Below the pieces are notes generated by a model, which ran no database searches, was not told the origin of the DNA, and saw only the letters and a list, made by a program, of their open reading frames with translations. DNA of 64,000 nt, taken from contig NC_088331.1 in assembly GCF_036884655.1 (NCBI RefSeq), positions 20,572,001 to 20,636,000 of the forward strand, in the 5' to 3' direction. Below are positions 21,441-33,328 of the stretch, piece by piece (the stretch's first letter is position 1; each line of letters opens with the position of its first letter). A program made the translations under genes and the position numbers. This DNA comes from Musa acuminata AAA Group (Eukaryota > Streptophyta > Magnoliopsida > Zingiberales > Musaceae).

Positions 21441-22749
21441 TTTCGGACTTTCTTGATTCTTTGGATCACTCACTTAAATCTTCTCCTCTTATGAAGCTGA
21501 AAATTATTTAGCTTGATGTTGTAAACTTAAAATGTTGTTTATTTTGATGTTGGAATTTTGTGTTTTAATGCTAAAAATTTCTATGATGATTATGATCTCT
21601 ATTAAATATTGAGAAGTTTTAATCATACATGATGCAATATCATATTCTTAATTTTTGAGTGCTACAAGCACTAATGATATTACCTCACAAGTAGTGATGA
21701 AAGGTTATGATGAAACATTTTATAAATGCATGAAGTGTTTATATATATCTTAATGTTTGATTCATGGTAGTCATTGATAAATGCATCTCTAACGGATTTC
21801 ACTCCTATGAATTTTTAATGAGAAATGGATTTGATGTAATGCTCTTCTCACTATGAAGTTTTATTCATGAATTTCTCCTTCATGTGATACTCCTCTCCCA
21901 TGAATAATTGAAGGAATTCCAATGGATATGTTAATCCTTGAAAGATGAATTTTCATGTGTGATAATTTTTGTAGGGATTTGATTTCATATGGATATCTCG
22001 ATCCTTTTCATGAATCCCTTCTCTTTGTCAAAATAAAAGCATGTTTTAACGAAAACTTATTTATCATTTTTGACTTGATTCAAATCATTTCACAAATTTA
22101 GTTCTTAATCGATTCCCTCCATAACTTCTTTCCTCTTCTTCATGCAAAATGTCATGACAAAGGGGGAGAAGTTGTTGGAATCTATCATTTTAATGTTGAT
22201 AACATCTAATGATGAGAACTTTTGAGTGTGAAACTTGCTTGATTTTTTTTTACCACACTTGCATTGTTGAATTATTCTCCTTTTTGTTGATGACAAAGGG
22301 GGAGAAATAATACCAAAATATGGTAAATTGATAACAAATGTATGCAATGTATTTCATCATATATACTTGAAATGTTTGCTTGATAAATTTCTTTCATTAT
22401 GATAAGATATCTAAAACTTAACTTGCTATTTTGTAATTGATATCTTGCTATAGAATGATGAATTGCTATTTTTGTCATCTTTCATATTTGAAATATCATA
22501 CTTGAAAATGGATGTCATGTCTTGACATCATTTTGATAAATACTTGGTATCGTATTTTGAGAATGATAGATCATGATAGGAATCATGATGTGCATATTGA
22601 TAAGTTTAATTAACTTATCTTATCGGTTTGTTTCTTGAATTCAAATGCCTTGAATTCAAGAATGTCTTTTCTCAAGTATGGCATATAGATAGGGGGAGTT
22701 ATGGTTAACTCCATCATCAATTGATTGTCATCATCAAAAAGGGAGAGAT
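21441..22749 (+). other. Element A 3' non-coding region with repeated polypurine tracts
   Basis: No envelope-like or other frame is evident. Polypurine-like motifs (GACAAAGGGGGAGAA) occur at 22155-22171 and 22291-22307, and the terminal one (AAAAAGGGAGAGAT) lies at 22736-22749. The first is followed at 22172 by TGTTGGAATCTATC, which resembles the LTR start. Multiple polypurine tracts upstream of the 3' LTR are an established Sirevirus trait. Confidence 0.75.
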
Positions 22750-23840
22750 TATTGAATCTCATATTTTGATGATGAAGTCAATTGTAAATTGTTTGATCTA
22801 ATCTATATGTTGAGAAAAGTATACAGAATTAACTACAATAGCAGTAAGACATAAAGAAGGGTTTATGTTGGAGTTAAGATCGAGATCTCATTAGGAGTTC
22901 GAGAGTTCGACAAAAGTCCGGACGTTTGTCGGAAGTTCTGTCGGAACCAATCGTGAAGTCCAAGAGCTTGGCAAAGAAGCTCGCCGGAAGAGTAATTGAC
23001 ACACCGAAACAAGCAGTACTATAATCATGTCTTAGTTATCGTAGTTAGAGCGTAAATTAAGTTAGGATTGGGAGGTGATCCCACTAACTTAATTAGGGGC
23101 TAATTGGGCCATTAACAAGGCTGAATTGGGCCCTTAACAAGATTGAGCGATGGTACCGCCGATAATAATGCTGCCAGCGGTGGTACCACCCAGTGTCAGA
23201 TCAGTAGCGGTAGTACCGCCTAGTAACAATGATGGTACCACTAGTACCCCGGATTATGGGGATGTGACACTTTTTTGCTCCAATTTTGAAGCCATTGAGG
23301 CTTATAAAAATCTCACCCTTTTCTAGATGAAAGGGTATAAAAGTATTGGCTTAATCTTGAACTCTTGAGTCATAAAAGTATTGTAAAAGTTAGAGTTCTC
23401 CTCCTTCATCTCTTAGCCTTATAACCATCTAAGAAAGAAGAGTGAGACTTGTAAAGGTTGTCTCCTAAACCCAAGAAAAAGAGAATGTGCTATAAAGAGG
23501 TGTTCGGTCTTCACCTATTGAAGGAAGGCCTTTAGTGGACGCAGGTGACCTCGTCGGAGGAGGAATCCAAAAGTGGTTATAGGTTACATTGACTAAACCA
23601 CTCTAAATTCCAGTTTGCTTTTCATTTGTGGAATTTACTTTACTGCAAACCTCCTTAATCTTCTCTTGCACTTTTACGAAAGCTTTCAAGTTCAACTTCT
23701 CTTCGAAACAGATTGAATCGAAACTATTTTCGTCGGAATCGGTTTTAAATGAAACAAACAATTTTCTGAAATCGCAAAAGTTTTCCATTGCACTAATTCA
23801 CTCCCCCCCCCCCCTCTTAGTGCCGCTCTTGATCCTAACA
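22750..23840 (+). repeat. 3' LTR of element A
   Basis: Starts TATTGAATCTCAT (TG decayed to TA) and ends GATCCTAACA. It is 213 bp shorter than the 5' LTR, with deletions among the inverted-repeat motifs and in the GTTCGTCGG region. TATA-like TTATAAAAA at about 23303-23311 and a C-tract at 23802-23814. Confidence 0.88.
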
Positions 23841-23845
23841 CATAT
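23841..23845. repeat. Right target-site duplication of element A (CATAT)
   Basis: Exact match to 8305-8309. Confidence 0.75.
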
Positions 23846-24300
23846 CACCAATAGATTCACTTTGTTTCATTTTAAATAATTCATAACTATGAACTAAAAA
23901 ATTAATTTTAGATTTTTACTTTACTTATGCATTTATGAGTGACTTTATGTGTGTGTCATATATCATGTGTCGAGTCATAAGTAGAAACTCGATTAAACTT
24001 ATTTTTTATTTAAATTATAAAATAAAATATTCATAACTTTATTATTTAAAGATAATATTCTCTTTTCAAAATTATTCTATCCTTCTATCAGTTTAGAAGA
24101 TTTTTGAAAGCTAAACTTGATGATATTTCATAAATCAAAATCCATAAAAAGTAAAAAAAATCATTATTCATATTTTTCAATATGTGTAATTTGTCTCATT
24201 AAATATGAGACAAGTTTTGATAGATTATCTCTCTTGATTACTTGAAAATACTATTTATTCTCTCTTTGGTATTAATCTAAATGAGAGAATCTATACCAAT
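23841..24300 (-). pseudogene. Element C interior, right half: 5' end of gag and primer site
   Basis: Continues the minus-strand gag broken at 8311. Near 23845-23890 the plus strand corresponds to the region upstream of IGDM in other gags, though heavily decayed. The stretch has diverged so far that only short matches remain. The primer-site remnant (CTATACCAAT on the plus strand) at 24291-24300 abuts LTR C. Confidence 0.7.
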
Positions 24301-25486
24301 TATTAGGATCTTAAAGGCACTAAGAGGGGGGTGGGGGCTAAATTAGTGTAATAACATTTTTAATTAATTTTAAAACTCAATTAATAATTCAACATATATC
24401 GAAAACTTAATTGATTAAGTTAAAGTTGTAAGTAAAGAGAGTAAAACTAAATCATAAGTAAAGTACAAGTAAAATGAGGTGAACTGATTTATAGTAATAC
24501 AGTCTTTTCAACATACATCCACTCTTGATTTCTCTTCCCTCGAGGCTATTGACTTTTACTATCAATTTTCTTTCCAATGAGTAAAGATTAACTATCTTTG
24601 TTATAATTTTCTCTATTTTAAGACTGAGAAGATAACTGTTATACTCTCTTTTTACACAAGATCTCACACCTCCTATAACCTAGAATTGTAACCAAACTCA
24701 AGAGAAAAAGAATCAAACTATGCTCAAAATAAGAGTTTATAATACTTTTATACTTAGGAATAGGTGCTCCATCATCTAAGTCTGAGTGAGGAATTTATAA
24801 GCCCCAAAAGGCTTCAATAATAGAGCCATAAATTCAAATCCCTAAAATTTTTGGGTACTGGTAGTACTACCGCTGGCATCAAGTGATACTACCACGAGGC
24901 TGCAAGTCTTGCCTCTGGTGGTACTACTGTCAGCCTAGGCGATACTACCATCGGAAGCACCAAAAAAACACAAATAGTACTTTTCGATTAACTCAATTAA
25001 TACTACCGCTTGGGCCTATTGGTACCACCAATCAAGGCTTAGTTTAGGCCACCAATTTGGCCTTCCAACAAGCCCAATTTAGCTCGAATTCAAGCCCAAT
25101 GGGTTCCTTGATAATTTAGCATGGTTTTGACCCAATACTAACTCAAATTGACCTATAATGATCTTGATCAAGACTATACTAAATCAACTAACCATATAGC
25201 ACTTTAACAAAGCTTTGAGCTCATTGTATGCTATTTTTGTATGCCATTTGTTCTTCTAGCACTTCATCTGAACTTTCGACAAATTACCCTTTCCTTCAAT
25301 ATATTGCCCATTCCATCGGTATATTGATTTTCCCATGATATCTAATCTTTTGGTGCAATATCCGATCATTCCAGTATGATGCCCAAACCTATAATATAAA
25401 GTCTGATATCTAGCACATCGATCAATCCTTTGGCTCAACATCTATTTTTTGGCATGATAATTTTTCAACATAACGTCCAATTGTCC
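24301..25486 (-). repeat. 5' LTR of element C, truncated
   Basis: Plus strand begins TATTAGGATCTTAAAGGCAC (consensus TGTTAGGATC) with the G-tract at 24324-24337. A degenerate minus-strand TATA context (ATTTATAAGCCCC) lies at about 24794, and GGTACTAC-type palindromes at about 24855-25035. It lacks the last roughly 150 bp expected at the U3 end; the sequence is cut by LTR D at 25487. Confidence 0.75.
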
Positions 25487-26890
25487 TGTTGAATCTCAGA
25501 TTTTGATGATGAAACCAGTTAATAGTATTTATGATTTGATTTATGTTTTGAGTGACGCAGGAAGCTTCGATTAGGGAGAGACAACTAAAGCAGGAAGAAT
25601 CATGTTGGGTCAGAGTGGAATATGTCAGAAGATTGGATGTCGAGCTGGAGGATCGGTTGATGTATCGGTAGAAGATTTCAGGTCATGAGTTTGGGCATCG
25701 GGCCAAGAAGAGCAGAAATTATGCCAAGAAAATCGGAGTTGCGAATGTCAACTGGCCGATTGGGTAATAGGTCGTAAGAGAGGATGATGCACCAAAGAAT
25801 CGGATGAAGCATCGATGAACCAATGACATGTCGGAAAACATGATTCAAGCTTTGTAATAATTGTCTAGATCAAAGTAGATTTTAAGTATGTAGGATTAAC
25901 TATGATAGCAAGGCATAAAGTCCCGGAGTCAAGAACAAGACTTCGTTGGGAGTTCGAGAGTTCATAGGAAGTCCAGACATTCGTCGGAAGTTCTATCAGA
26001 ATTGACCAAGTCCATGAGCTTTCCAAAGAAGCTCGTCAGAACTCACCAAGAAGATCGTCGTTAAGTCCAGGAGCTTACCGGGAGTCCATTGGAACATTAC
26101 CGAGAGTTCATTGGAAGTCTGCCATAAGATCGTCGGAAGCTCGCCAAAAGAAACCTAGACTTACGAACTTATTTAGCTTAGTAAATGTCTTAAAATTCGT
26201 AGTTGGTATATAATTGGGTTAGAATTGGGCCAACTCAATTAAGAGCCAAGTTTGGGCTGTGTTGGGCCAAGTGAAAAGGCCCAAACAGTGACCCAACAGG
26301 TGGAACCAATGTGGCATAGTCTCCGAGACTGTGCTAGGTTGTGGTACCACCTAGTTTCAAGTTACAGGCGATGGTACCGCCCGTACCTCGAAATTTCGGG
26401 GATTTAAATTTTGGCTCCAAGTTTTAAAGTCATTTAGGGGCTATAAATACCCCAGCTATTCCTATATGGAGTAGTAAGAAAAGTGATTAAAAACTCTATG
26501 TTTCTAAAGTTGAAAACCCTTATAAAGTATAGAGTCCCTCCTCCTAATATTTAACGATCATTCTAAGGGAGAGTGTGAGAGAAACTTTGTAAAATGGGGT
26601 TGTAAAAGTTCTCTCATGAATCTGTCAAAAGGAGAATCGAGTTATAATTGTAGTTGATATTTGCCCATTAAAGGAAGATCGTTAGTGGATGTCGGTGGCC
26701 TCGACAGAAGAGGAATCGATGGAGTGGATATAAGTCATGACGATTGAACCACTATAAAAATCTGGTTTGTATTTATTTCTTGCCACTTACCTTTATTGCA
26801 AACAGAATTCTTACTTTCACTACACTTTCGCATGGTTTTAAATTAAGCATTTCCGCAAACAGAATTCTTAGTGCTGACTCGTTCTTAACA
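25487..26890 (+). repeat. LTR of element D
   Basis: TGTTGAATCTCAG...GTTCTTAACA, 1404 bp, plus strand. TATAAATA at 26442-26449 within GGGGCTATAAATACCCC. It lacks the long C-tract of its relatives; a short deletion lies before TTCTTAGTGCTG. It is followed by a decayed primer site (TTAGTATCAAAACC, near 26891-26905), which marks it as a 5' LTR. Confidence 0.85.
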
Positions 26891-26940
26891 GTTAGTATCA
26901 AAACCATATTATTTCTCATTTGGTTTAACACCCAAGAGAA

Positions 26941-27466
26941 ATGACTCTTTTTATATTTCAAGAGGGTTTTTCTATCGTTCATCCTCCCATGATCAATGGG
27001 ACGGACTACACTTATTGGAAAAATCAGATGAGAGTTTTCTAGCTTTCTATGGATTTGAATTTATAGAATATTATCGAAAATGATTTTAAAAAGTCTTCTA
27101 CTCTAATGAAAGAATGGAATGATTTGGAGAAAAACTTTTTCTTTAAATGCTAGAGCTATGAATGCTCTATTTTGTGCTTTAGACAAAAATAAATTTAATT
27201 GGGTTTTTATATGCAAAATGACTTTCGATATTTTGCACACTCTCGAAATCACACACGAAGGCACTAGTAGAGTTAAAGACTCTAAAATAAATAGTTTGAT
27301 GTGTGATTTTGAATTATTTCGTATGAAGCCCAACGAGACTATTGGAGACATGTACACTTGTTTTACGGATGTCGTCAATTGTCTAAAAGTTCTTGGTAAA
27401 AGCTTTTCGAATCTTGAACTTGTGAATAAAGTTTTATGACCACTTTCTAAAAATTGGGATTCTAAT
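26941..27466 (+). pseudogene. Element D gag fragment
   Basis: ATG at 26941 (MTLFIFQEGFSIVHPP) in the normal position after the primer site. Stops follow near residues 34 and 41, and a frameshift near 27128. The frame 27119-27439 carries LNARAMNALFCALDKNKF and MKPNETIGDMYTCFTDV. It stops abruptly at about 27466 within LSKNWDS, where the sequence turns into the opposite-strand gag of element E. Confidence 0.82.
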
Positions 27467-28160
27467 CACTCAAGTGGTATTCTATTGTTCGAAGTGTCAA
27501 ATCCTTCCTGTTCTTTGGAAGGTAGTTCTCATGTTCAATATATGTCATACATCTCATTTTATAGGTCATCAATGACCCGATAAGTTCTTTAAATGAAAAT
27601 TTGTTTAAATCCTTGTCCTCTTGAATGACTATTACTTTAGGATCCCAATTTTTAGAAAGAGGTCGTAAAACTTTATTAACAAGTTCAAAATTCGAAAAAG
27701 ATTTGTCAAGTGCTTTTAGACTATTGATGACATCTGTAAAACTGTACATGTCTCCAATAGTCTCGGTTGGCTTCATTCGAAAAAGTTCAAAATCATACAT
27801 CAAAAGATTTATCTTAGAATCTTTTACTCTACTAGTTCCTTCGTGTGTGATTTCGAGAGTGTGCCAAATATCGAAAGTCATTTCGCACATAGAAACTCGA
27901 TTGAATTTATTTTTGTCTAAAGTACAAAATAGAGCATTCATTGCCCTAACATTTAAAGAAAAAGTTTCTTCTCTAAATCATTCCATTCTTTCATTGGAGT
28001 TGAAGAATTTTTAAAATCATTTTTGATAATATTACATAAATTCAAATCCATTGAAAGCAAGAAAACTCTCATCCAAGTTTTCCAATAAGTGTAGTCCGTC
28101 CCATTGAACATGGGAGGATGAACGATAGAAAAACCCTCTTAAAAATCTGAAAAGAGTCAT
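27467..28160 (-). pseudogene. Element E gag fragment
   Basis: Minus-strand gag from the expected start region (about 28150) down to the acidic stretch at 27467. The open part at 27941-27462 reads MNALFCTLDKNKFNRVSMC, MKPTETIGDMYSFTDV (one residue short), KELIGSLMTYKM and ends TIEYHLSD. It is the opposite-strand counterpart of D's gag but reaches further toward the C terminus. The rest of the interior is missing. Confidence 0.82.
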
Positions 28161-28210
28161 TTCTCTTATGTGTTAAACCAAATAAGAAATAATGTTGCTC
28201 TAATACTAAA

Positions 28211-28744
28211 TGGTAGGAACGAGTCGGCATTAAGAGGGGGTGAATTAGTGCAACAATAAAAAGTCGTCGGTTCAAATATCTTCTTGCGATAAAACTCATT
28301 TCGTAAAGATGCTTAAATTGAAAGTGTACACAAGAGTATAGAAGTAAGGAAGTTTGTAGTTAAAGTAAATTGCTTAAAAGAAATGCAAACTGATTTTATA
28401 GTGGTTCGGTCGTCGTGACCTATATCCACTCCTGATTCCTCTTTCGTCGAGACCACCGGTATCCACTAATGGTCTTCCATCAATAGCGAAGATCAACTGC
28501 CCTTTTACACCCCTCTTCTCCTTTTCACAGGTTTAGAATATAACCTTTTACAAGCACACACTCCTCTCTAAACAGAATTCTAAGTTTAAGCTAGAGGAGG
28601 GGATCTCTCAAGTAATTTCTACAGTGTTTTCTCACTTTTAAATTCTTTGTACTTGTGTGTATTAACCAGGGATAAGAGGGGTATTTATAGGCCTCAAGTG
28701 GATTTAAACTTGGAGCCTAAAATTGTCTCATCTCGAGTCCTCCA
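28211..28744 (-). repeat. LTR of element E, first part
   Basis: Plus strand begins TGGTAGGAACGAG (consensus TGTTAGGATC) next to a primer-site remnant (GCTCTAATACTAAA), so it is a minus-strand 5' LTR. G-tract at 28236-28240; TATTTATA at 28682-28689 marks the minus-strand TATA box. Interrupted at 28744/28745 by element F and resumed at 38015. Confidence 0.85.
28740..28744. repeat. Left target-site duplication of element F (CTCCA)
   Basis: CTCCA here and CTCCG at 38015-38019, one mismatch, directly abutting the two LTR edges. Confidence 0.8.
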
Positions 28745-30247
28745 TGTTGAATCTCGTATTTTGATGATGAAACCAATTGATAATTATGTTTATGTTTAAC
28801 TGCATTTTGAGTTATGCAAGTCTACTCGATCATGATTAGACAATTAAGGCAAGAGGAATTGATGTTGTGCCGGAGGAGATCACGTTAGGATATTGGATGG
28901 CAGAAGGCTTCGGATGTCGGGCATCGAGCCAAGAGCGGAATTGCGCCAAGGATATCGGCGTTGCGGAGGTCAACCGTCGATTAGGCAACAAGCCGCAAGA
29001 GAGGACGATGCGCCGAAGAATCGGACGAAGCGCCAACCAATGACGTGCCGGGCAACAGAATGTCAATTTGCTTTATAATAATTGTCTAGATCGGAGTAGA
29101 GTTTTTACTTGTGTGTGCAGGATTAACTACGATAATGACGAAGACATAAAGCAAAACAAAGTGTCGGAGTCAAGCACGAAGGATTCATTGCGAGTTCGAG
29201 AGTTCGACGGAAGTCTGAAAGTTCATCGGGAATGCTGCCGGAACTAGCCAAGAATGAGTAGGGAGCTTGCCGAAGGGTTTTTCGGAAGCTCACCGGAAGG
29301 TTCGTTGGAAGTTCACGGAGCTCTCCGAGAAAGATCGGAGCTTGCCGAAGAAGCTCATCGGAACTTGCCAAGATCTAATCGTGAAGTCTAGGAGCTTGCC
29401 GGGAGTTCATAGAATGGTTTCCGAGAGTTTATCGGAAGACCGCCGGAAGCTCGCCGGAAAAAGTCTTAACTTACGGACTTTGTAATAGCTTAGAAAATGT
29501 CTTTAAATTCGTAGTTAGCATGTTAATTAGGGTTAGGATTAGGTGTTAATCTTATAACCCAAGTATGGGCCAATTGGGCCCGAGTTCGGACTGGTTTGGG
29601 CCAAGTTTGGAGCCCAACCAGTGAGCTGAATTGGACTAGGCGGTGGCCTAGGCTGGGCGGTGACACCTCCTGGGTTAGGCGGTGGCACCGCCAGCATCGG
29701 GAACATAAGAGAATTCAAATTTTTGAAGCCCAAATTTGAATCCTCTTGAGGCCTATAAATACCCCTCAAGTCTCAGCTGAGAATATAACCTTTGAGAAGC
29801 TAGAAGTTGAGAAAAGCTTTAGGAAAAGTCTTATTTTCAATAGCTTGAGTGTTCACCTCCTTTCTTTTCATTGAAATCTTTGTAAAAGGGTGAACCACTT
29901 GTAAGAGGTTGTAAGAGGGGTGTAAGAAGGAGGTTGGTCTTCGCCTAATAAAGGAAGATCATTAGTGGATGCCGGTGGCCTCGACGGAAGAGGAATCGGA
30001 GGAGTGGATGTAGGTCACGATTGACCGAACCACTATAAACTACCATCTTCTCTGGTTTGCATTTTATTCTTGTCATTTACATACTGCAAACTACTTTACA
30101 TAGTCACTACGCTTCCATACGCTTCTAAGTTATTAAGCTTTTCAAGTTTGATTTTTTATCGTACGAAAGATTTTTTCAAAACCGAAGTTTTAATCCGCTG
30201 CACTAATTCACCCCCCCCCCCCTCTTAGTGCCGCTCCGATCCTAACA
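28745..30247 (+). repeat. 5' LTR of element F
   Basis: TGTTGAATCTCGT...GATCCTAACA, 1503 bp. TATAAATA at 29754-29761; GGCGGTGGCACCGCC-type palindromes at about 29638-29695; C-tract at 30210-30221. Confidence 0.93.
29754..29761 (+). promoter_or_regulatory. TATA box in the 5' LTR of element F
   Basis: TATAAATA in the context GGCCTATAAATACCCC, about 490 bp before the LTR 3' edge. Confidence 0.75.
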
Positions 30248-30249
30248 AT

Positions 30250-30261
30250 TGGTATCAGAGC
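30250..30261 (+). other. Primer-binding site of element F
   Basis: TGGTATCAGAGC, an exact initiator-Met-tRNA complement. Confidence 0.95.
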
Positions 30262-30297
30262 CTGGTATTTCTCATTTCGGATTTACACCCGAGAGAA

Positions 30298-31240
30298 ATG
30301 GCTCTTCATGGCTTTCAAGAGGGCTTTTCGGTTGTTCGTCCACCGTTGTTTAACGGATTGGACTACACTTATTGGAAAACTCGAATGAGAGTTTTCTTGA
30401 TTTCTATGAATTTGGATTTGTGGAATATCGTTGAAAACGGTTTTCAACTTCCCTCTAAACCGATGAACGAATGGTCAGATTTGGAGAAGAAGTATTTTTC
30501 TTTAAACGCAAAGGCTATGAATGCCTTATTTTGCGCTTTGGACAAAAATGAGTTCAATCGGATTTATATGTGCGAAACGGCTTTTGATATTTGGCGTACA
30601 CTTGAAATCACGCACGAGGGAACTAGTAGAGTCAAAGACTCTAAAGTTAACATTTTAATGCATGATTTCGAGCTTTTTCGAATGAAACCGAGCGAAACCA
30701 TTGTTGACATGTACACCCGTTTTACGGATGTCGTCAATGGTTTACAAGCTCTTGGCAAATGTTTCTCGAATTTTGAACTTGTTAGTAAAGTTTTACGATC
30801 ACTTTCTAAAGCTTGGGAATCAAAAGTAACGTTAATACAAGAAACAAAAGATTTAAATATTTTTCCACTTGAAGAACTTATCGGCTCATTGATGACATGA
30901 AATGGTGTGCAATGCACATAATGAACATAATGAACACTTGAACCACCTTCCAAAGAACAGAAAGGATTTGGAACTTTAGACAAATGGATACCACTTGAGC
31001 AATGACTCAAGTGATGAGGACAATGATGAACTTGAATTTCGAATACTAAATCTTAATAAGTTTATTAAATAAAAATCTAAAATAAACAATGAACTTGAAC
31101 GGAGGAAGAGGCCAAAGAAGAGGAAGGCAACAAAGGATGAATCAAGAACTTCCAAAGGTGAAACGACGAATTGGGCTTTGACGGGCTTCGACTACAAGGT
31201 AAGAAACTCAACTCTCTTGAATTATTTTGAAATTACTTAT
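30298..31240 (+). pseudogene. Element F gag, no zinc knuckle
   Basis: ATG at 30298 (MALHGFQEGFSVVRPP). Uninterrupted for 200 codons through NGLDYTYWKTRMRVF, LNAKAMNALFCALDKNEF, MKPSETIVDMYTRFTDV and EELIGSLMT. A 2-bp deletion at about 30897 (ATGACATGAAATGG where relatives have ATGACATATGAAATGG) then ends the frame with TGA. The downstream part is readable in another frame with two further stops: the acidic NDSSDEDNDE, basic RPKKRK, WALTGFDYKV and LLNYFEIT. As in B, the knuckle is absent. The 200-codon product would hold most of the UBN2 domain. Confidence 0.88.
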
Positions 31241-33328
31241 GTTTTCCATGATGTATTTTCTCTTTTCTTTTGAATAATTATTTTTCTTGAAAATTATATG
31301 TTTTATGTTAATAGAATAAAATGTTAGATTTAAATAATCATATATATGTGCTTGAGAAGCAAGAATTTGTATTTTGATGATTTCCATATTAACTTTCAAT
31401 GATGATGCATGGTTTTTATATGGAAAGCTTGATAATATTTTTTTTAAACCTTGTCTTTGGTTTTCAAACATGATGTATGTTTTTGACATAAGAACAAAAC
31501 TTGAGCATGCTAATATAAAGTCAATCACATAAATTAAAACTAAAGAAGTTTTAGTTATCTATAAGAATCATTCAAAATTATGTTCAATGAAACCATTGCA
31601 AAATGATGTAATGAAAATATTAAACATTTTGAAACTATGTTTTAGTGTCATGCATAATGATCATGCTTAATAAATTTCAAAATTATGCATATGAATCTTG
31701 TGATTTATGGATTATTGATTTTTACCATAATGAAAGTGCCTTATTAATCTTTGTTGTAATAAATCTCAAAGTTTCGGTTTTAAACATTATACATGTTTTT
31801 ATTTGGTATAAGTGAAATAAAATCATATGAATTGAAACAACTAAAAAGAGGAAAATATTTTTTCCTTGAAAAATTATTTTTCTCTATCCTATTGATCTTG
31901 ATGTTTATTATGATAAATCTATGTATACCATTTTGAATCTCTTGAAAGTAATCTTGATATTTTGATGATTTTGATGATTTAAATTTGAAATGAGTTTTAT
32001 CAAAATCATGATATTGATTTCTTGGAATAACATGAGATTACCTTTGATGATAATTTTGATTCATGGAATTTTGGATTCATGACTTGGTCTTACATTTGTT
32101 TATGAGAGGGTTGAAATCTTTGTACGTTTGAATTATTCCCTTCTCCTTTCAATTTATGCATGTTATATGTTAAAGATTTAAAACCATGTTTTGGTATCAT
32201 GCATATCTAAGAAATATTGATGTGACAAATTGAATAAGTTGAAAATGAATGATGATTTTTCTCTTGAATATAACTTGTGATATTTTTTTTATATAAATCA
32301 TCATTTTGATTTCTCGACATTCGATACATGAGATTTTATTATAAATCAAAATTTCTCATTAATCTATCTTCTACGATTTTACTTGATATTCTCTTGAGAG
32401 GAGATTTTCTAAATGAATCATGATTTTTCCTTGTGAGTTCTTGGAGTTATTACTTGATTTTTCTTTTAAAATAAGATCTCTTCTTTGTACTCCTATAATT
32501 TTTCTTGATATTTTATTTAAAGAAGATATTTACTATATGAATCATGTCTTTTGGTATTCAAATGATTTTATCCTTCATGACATGATTTCTTTGTATTTAT
32601 GGCTTGCATGGCTTGAAATGTTTTGGTATAATGCATGCAATGATGAAATATTCATAAAGTTAAAATGATGTATGCAATACTTATGATAATGATGTACATG
32701 ATGTATTTATTGCATATGATGTGTATCATGAATACTTTAAATGATGAATGTTTGGTATCATGATCAACATGTTGATAAATGCTTAAAAATTTTAATGTTT
32801 GAGTATCATGTATGATATACTTATTAATGATGATTGATTTATTTTTTGGTATCGTGCATGAAAAATAAGGTTATTGAAATTGTGTATGTTTTAATTTGAA
32901 TATATAATGATGCACAAATAAGAATGATACTTACCTTTGTCATAATATGAAAATTGATATAAGGGTCTTCCCTTCTTTTTGACAATGACAAAGAGGAAGC
33001 AAGAATTTCTAGCATGGACATCATGAAAAGAGGCAAACTAACTAGCTTGCACAATTCAAGATGAAAGCAAAAATTGCACTTCTCAAAAGAGAAGATGCAA
33101 ATGTAACATTTACCAAATTGTTTGCTTGCCTCGTGTAAAACATTATCTCTTGCTAGTTTGGCATTTTTGCTAGCTTGTATGTTGCAAAACTTGATCACTT
33201 TTTCAAACATTTTGCTAGCTTACACTTTGCAAAGAAAGCAAAAATGACACTTCTAGAAGAAAGAGCTTGTTATTTTGAACATCACAAGCTTGCTTATCTT
33301 AAGAAACAAAAATTACAAAAGTGATATC
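31241..33328 (+). other. Element F non-coding interior, left part
   Basis: AT-rich, no frame above background. Same composition as the interior of B (ATGAATC, CTTGAT words) but not obviously collinear throughout. A degenerate polypurine-like motif (GACAAAGAGGAAGC) lies at about 32986-33000, followed by the short-word series (GCTAGCTTG, AAAAATTGC, CTTGCTTATC) at about 33015-33320. Confidence 0.75.

Larger units (their letters stand above)
8312..23840 (+). mobile_element. Element A: full-length Sirevirus, non-functional, split by element B
   Basis: Two LTRs (8312-9615 and 22750-23840), primer-binding site, gag, protease, integrase, reverse transcriptase, RNase H and a long 3' non-coding region with polypurine tracts, all on the plus strand. 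The total is 15.5 kb, of which 7.1 kb is the nested element B (12309-19420), so A itself was about 8.4 kb. Target duplication is CATAT. The LTRs differ by visible indels (1304 versus 1091 bp), so the insertion is old. Multiple stops, frameshifts and a replaced integrase catalytic residue show it is dead, but its gene order identifies the lineage that could have mobilised the gag-only elements here. Confidence 0.9.

Noticed and set aside
21441..22749. Envelope-like open frame after pol in element A, as in some Sireviruses
   Set aside because: No frame of meaningful length or membrane-segment pattern is present; the short minus-strand frames here are AT-rich noise.
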